Assembly (NCBI GenBank): GCA_026826555.1
Contig: JAKSZT010053928.1
Coordinates: 36,937,060-37,001,059 of the forward strand
From: Tolypeutes matacus
Taxonomy: Eukaryota; Chordata; Mammalia; Cingulata; Chlamyphoridae
Direction: 5' to 3'
DNA: 64,000 nt
The position numbers and the translations under genes are program-made. Positions 60,412 through 64,000 of this stretch are shown in pieces; position 1 is the stretch's first letter, and every line of letters starts with the position of its first letter. The notes below the pieces were generated by a model. The model did no database searches and had not been told where the DNA came from. It worked only from the letters and a program-made list of their open reading frames with translations.

Positions 60412-61940
60412 TACATTCAGATTACTAAAGATGCATTTAAAGTTTTTTTTCTCCCAGGAGTGATTTTTTTTTAGGAAACTTCCCTTTTGTTACAAAATAA
60501 TTTTTTTCTGAACTCAGGGATTTAGTGAAATGAGGATGGATATTGACTTGAAGGATGTAAATCATCCCATGATTTGTTTCCATATTTAAAGTATCCTATT
60601 CCACCTTAAACTGTATCTTGAACAATATATTTTCTTTGTCATTTAACCAGACATATGAATTTGTCTCCCTAATACATAAGAATAGAATAACGAATATATA
60701 AGAAATATATAAGAACATAAGAATATTATTAAAATTTGCAAAGTTTCAAAGGATAAGAAATGAAAAATATGAGTACATATACCTTAGTATTATTGGGTTC
60801 TGTGTCTAAGAATTTAAAATGGTAGTTGTAGACATAGGAATTATAATAATAATTTTTATCACATTGATTATTTGAATGAAATATGGAATAAAAGACGACT
60901 AATTTGGCTAGCTCTAGTGCTAGTTCTGGTTTATTATAACTCTTATGTCACTTGAGAAACTAGTTTTTAATTTCTTTGGCATTAATTTCCTCATCTGTAC
61001 AACCTTCCTGACTACATCATTGATAATGATCTATAGCTATGTCACATCTGAACAGTTCATTGGGGGAAAAAACCCTGTTAAGAGATATGTCAATGTCAAA
61101 ATCTAAAGTTTTCCATAAAATAACTTTTCTCTCTGTTATAGTTCTCTTATTTGTAAATTTACCTAAACTTCTGTAAAATCATCTGTGTATTATTTTTCTT
61201 ACAATGAAATATGTTAATCTAGTAGTGACATTTTTCTTTCACTATGACTTGATTAAACAAACATTGCCCCATGATTAAGCACTTTCCCTCAAGTCTATAA
61301 TATATAGTGATAACAAGCCATTCTATGCTAAAGGAACCTGGAAATCCCTAGCACGTTATTTTATTGTCCCTGACCCACCTATATTAACTGGAGGTCAGTA
61401 TTTCTATCACCTTTGTCAATTGCTGACTTCACATAGAATGTTCTGATCCCATTCTCCCTATGACCTAGGAGGACATCATCTCAGTCATCTTTTTCTGGTT
61501 TCCAAACTACACACTCTATGTCAATGCCCTTTCACATAATTTGGAAAATACATTAAGCCAATTACATCCACAGAAGGTTAACCTGACAATTTAGTCAAGA
61601 TATAGCTGGCCTACCCTGTAACATGATTGATTGAATGATTGAACTGATTCAATCAGATATTGAAATTCTGAAAAGGATAAGACCATTCACTTTCCATAAA
61701 ATTGTACTGTTTTTAAGACTTTAAATTGACACACCTTGAAAAGTGCTCTATATTATAGATTTTATTTTGAACCTGTGCCAATTGTAACTTTGTATGCTTA
61801 ATTCTGAGGGGGAAGTAGAATAGGTGAAAAAGGATAGCATGCATTTGGCAATCATGTTGAGTGATTTTTCAGTTAAGTCTCAGAATTTAAGCTGTTCTAC
61901 ATAAGACAGATGTGTTCCCTTTCTTTCAATATAAAGCATA
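60412..61940. other. Unique AT-rich intergenic DNA
   Basis: No gene or repeat recognised. Confidence 0.5.
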
Positions 61941-62780
61941 ATTGAAGATGGCGTTAGTGTAGGAGGGCGCACACTGCAAGCTCCCAGAGCAAGGCGGATT
62001 GTGGACGGGGTCTTGCCCGAGGGTCTGTGCTGTGCACGCGTGGAGTGAGAATCTTGGGACATCTATCTGCGCAGATCGGCGGCGAAGACCGAACGGTGGA
62101 GATTCGTGAGTTTTGAGGCTGCCGGTGGAGGTTGGCACAGGCGGCTGAGCCCCGCGGTTAGGAAAAAAAAATAAAACGGCCATTTGGAGCCGCAGGTGGG
62201 GCAAAAAAGTTTTATTTTCTGGGAATCTGGCTGCCTGGTGCCCCTTGGACCTTGTGTGAACAGAGCAAACGAGCTAATCAGCACCTAGTGAACCGGAGGG
62301 GGGATTTTGGTCGGGAAACACAGCTGATTTCCCTAGCCACCCAGGGATAAGACCCAGGCCGCTGCGGAGCCAGGAGGAAGGGACACTTCCCAAAAAAGGG
62401 AGGGTTCGGTTGGAAGACAGGGAAGGGTATTTTATATTTTTAGACATTGATCTGGCTGCCTGCACCGCCCCATAGCTTTGGGGAGCAGATAAGCCGACCT
62501 GAAGCAGCATTAGGCTGAGAGCAGACGCAAATCTGCACTCAAACTGATTTACTGAGCAGCCCGGTGATGCTGGAGCTCGGCGCCAGAGGGGCGGAATCCG
62601 CCGTCTTTAGCAATCCTCACTGACTAACATCAGAGCTTCAGCTAACCTGGGGACTCCGGAAAGTGGGACATGCTTGATTAATTTCCATGGGCCCAGCTAG
62701 GGTCCCTTCTGTAAGGGGGTTGGTCTAGAGGAGGAATTATTTTGGGTCCTGCATTTGGCTAAAAAAAAAAAAAAAAAAAA
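61941..62780 (+). promoter_or_regulatory. L1 5' UTR internal promoter
   Basis: GC- and CpG-rich compared with the AT-rich surroundings, with the YY1-like motif at its start. L1 5' UTRs act as internal RNA polymerase II promoters, often bidirectional. Activity here is inferred from position only. Minus-strand frames (61926-62204, 62063-62284, 62274-62510) lie antisense to it. Confidence 0.6.
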
Positions 62781-63725
62781 AGTGAGGTCACCTCAACAAA
62801 TGAAAAATAAATTCTTTTTAATTTAGTTTAATAGCTAAAAGCTGCTTCAGGACCTGCATATAGAACCCTGTGGGGAAATTCATTGATAAACACAAGTAGG
62901 CAGGAAGGATTCACGTGGACCCTAGGGGAATCATTGACACCCCCTTAGCTCTGTTTGACTGCTTGCTTGTGTGAATCTTTGGTTTCTCTCTGTTACTTTC
63001 TGGTCTATTCCTATTATTCCCATTTTCCTCCCCCCTTCCTTTTTCCTTCTATTTTTTTTTAATAGGTGCTGCCAGCTGGTCGCTTCTTTGCTGGGCTTCT
63101 TATTCAGTAATTTCCCACTCGCTGTATATATTGATTCTGTATTACAAACTATCACTTATCCTTCCTGCATCTTTCTGCCTTCTGTTTTCTGTTGTGGCTC
63201 TTAGAGACAACATTTTTTCATAGGCCCACAACTTAAGGGTGTCAATTTCTATCCCATCTATTTTGTTTTCTTCTTCTTCTTTTTTCTTTTTTTTTTAATT
63301 AGTATTAACTTTTTCCTTTCAGACTTTTCTCTACTATTTTTCTCCCTCCTCATAATTCTAGCCTTCTAAATCACTATATATATATATATTCTTCGATTTG
63401 TTTGCCCAGTCCATTGTAGGAACTCCATATTTTTTCCTAGTACTCTACACTGCCTACACAAGTTAAATATTCATCTCATTAAGTCTCATTTTGCCCCTCT
63501 TCTAACTTTTATCAATATTTCTATTATCCTTCTGCCTTCCTTACATCTTTTGATTCCTCTGGCCCTAACCTTTTGCCTTCAAGGGAACATAGAAAGAAGC
63601 AAGGAAATAAAATAAGAAGAAAAACTGCCAAAGAGAAAACTTAACTCACACACAGAACCAACAGCTAAATAAAATTCTAGAGCATAGAGAAAAGCTAATC
63701 AACTGAACAAACCCATCAAGATAAT

Positions 63726-64000
63726 ATGATGACCAGAGGGCAACAGAAAAATACAAATGACTCTGAGAAACTGGAAAACATGGACCAGTCCAGTGCACAA
63801 AATAAAAACCAGGAAGCAATGCAGTACATCGAACAACTAATCAAAGCTATCCAAACAAATATCATGGACCAACTTAAAGAACTGAAGGAAGAGATTAAGG
63901 ATATAAAGAAGACACTGGGAGAACATACTGAAGAAATAACTAACACACCTAAAAAGGTAATGGATATGATGGCGAACAAAAACACAAGTCAGGAAATGAA
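63726..64000 (+). CDS. L1 ORF1 protein, N-terminal part (runs off the window)
   Basis: ORF1p is the L1 RNA-binding chaperone that forms trimers and packages the element's RNA in cytoplasmic particles. From ATG at 63726 (a second ATG follows at once) 91 codons are open to the window edge. The product starts MMTRGQQKN, is charged and rich in Gln, Glu, Lys and Asn, and from about residue 32 shows heptad-like hydrophobic spacing (IEQLIKAIQ, MDQLKELKEEIKDIKK), as expected for the N-terminal coiled coil. The RRM-like and C-terminal domains lie beyond the edge. Start choice: the first ATG after the leader in the long open frame. No stop or frameshift is seen, unlike every other L1 here, which suggests a younger copy. 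Whether the full ORF is intact cannot be told. Confidence 0.8.
   Translation, partial: MMTRGQQKNTNDSEKLENMDQSSAQNKNQEAMQYIEQLIKAIQTNIMDQLKELKEEIKDIKKTLGEHTEEITNTPKKVMDMMANKNTSQEM

Larger units (their letters stand above)
61941..64000 (+). mobile_element. 5' end of an apparently full-length L1, plus strand
   Basis: The element starts near 61941: GAAGATGGCG at 61944-61953 is a YY1-type site at the position expected for an L1 5' end. A CpG-rich 5' UTR to ~62640 is followed by an A-tract (62761-62781), an AT-rich leader and ORF1 from 63726. The remainder is outside the window, so integrity and target duplication cannot be judged. Confidence 0.85.

Noticed and set aside
63716..63985. 89-codon minus-strand ORF
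   Set aside because: Shadow of the open L1 ORF1 on the other strand.

Overview
This window looks like non-coding, repeat-dominated nuclear DNA from a placental mammal, most likely a xenarthran (armadillo, sloth or anteater lineage). The main evidence is six copies of tRNA-derived SINEs of the DAS type, some with GGGGGG-ATAAATAAATAAA tails, together with lineage-style L1 3' UTRs and MaLR-like LTRs. Mammal-wide fossils are also present (L2, MIR, MLT1, old L1, a hAT-Charlie-like transposon). I found no convincing host protein-coding exon, structured RNA gene, CRISPR array or prokaryotic-style operon. Family names come from remembered consensus sequences, not from a search, and most element ends are good to about 10-50 bp.

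Layout. 1-720: 5' UTR of an L1 on the minus strand, abutting the 3' part of a MaLR-like LTR (to ~1122). 1.1-3.1 kb: AT-rich unique DNA. 3.1-9.6 kb: an old minus-strand L1 interrupted by an MLT1-type LTR (TSD AGCAC/AGCAT), a minus DAS SINE and a small plus-strand repeat. 9.6-16.1 kb: mostly unique, with one old LTR, one SINE, an L1 3' tail and an L2 fragment. 16.1-17.1 kb: a decayed hAT transposase. 17.1-22.7 kb: an old plus-strand L1 with a locally inverted endonuclease segment, a young SINE, and a ~720-bp retroposed-looking insertion that carries a dimeric SINE. 22.7-30.4 kb: mostly unique plus an ORF1-like relic. 30.4-32.2 kb: clustered minus-strand L2. 32.3-33.0 kb: a minus-strand ERVL-like LTR. 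33-36.8 kb: unique DNA with L2 and L1 fragments.

36.83-49.46 kb is the structural centrepiece: one class-I (gammaretrovirus-like) endogenous provirus with two ~513-bp LTRs flanked by the 4-bp duplication TTAT. It has a recognisable gag start, an eroded zinc-knuckle region, a short reverse-transcriptase N-terminal remnant and an env transmembrane-subunit remnant. It was later invaded by a solo LTR in the opposite orientation (TSD CTTT, inside gag), a DAS SINE (14-bp TSD), an L1 3' UTR fragment and a 3.8-kb minus-strand L1 that has lost the RT catalytic core. All proviral frames are broken.

49.5-61.9 kb: unique DNA with a hAT-like fragment, L2, a young SINE, a (GATA)15 microsatellite, MIR, an L1 3' UTR fragment and two MaLR-like LTRs, one with TSD TATGT and one enclosing a (CT)n tract. 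61.94 kb to the end: the 5' end of an apparently full-length plus-strand L1, with a YY1-like site, a CpG-rich 5' UTR and an ORF1 that stays open for 91 codons to the window edge. The 'genes' here act only as selfish-element relics. I see no previously undescribed cellular system. The most interesting points are the nested provirus, the L1 5' UTR architecture with antisense ORFs, and the L1 rearrangements.
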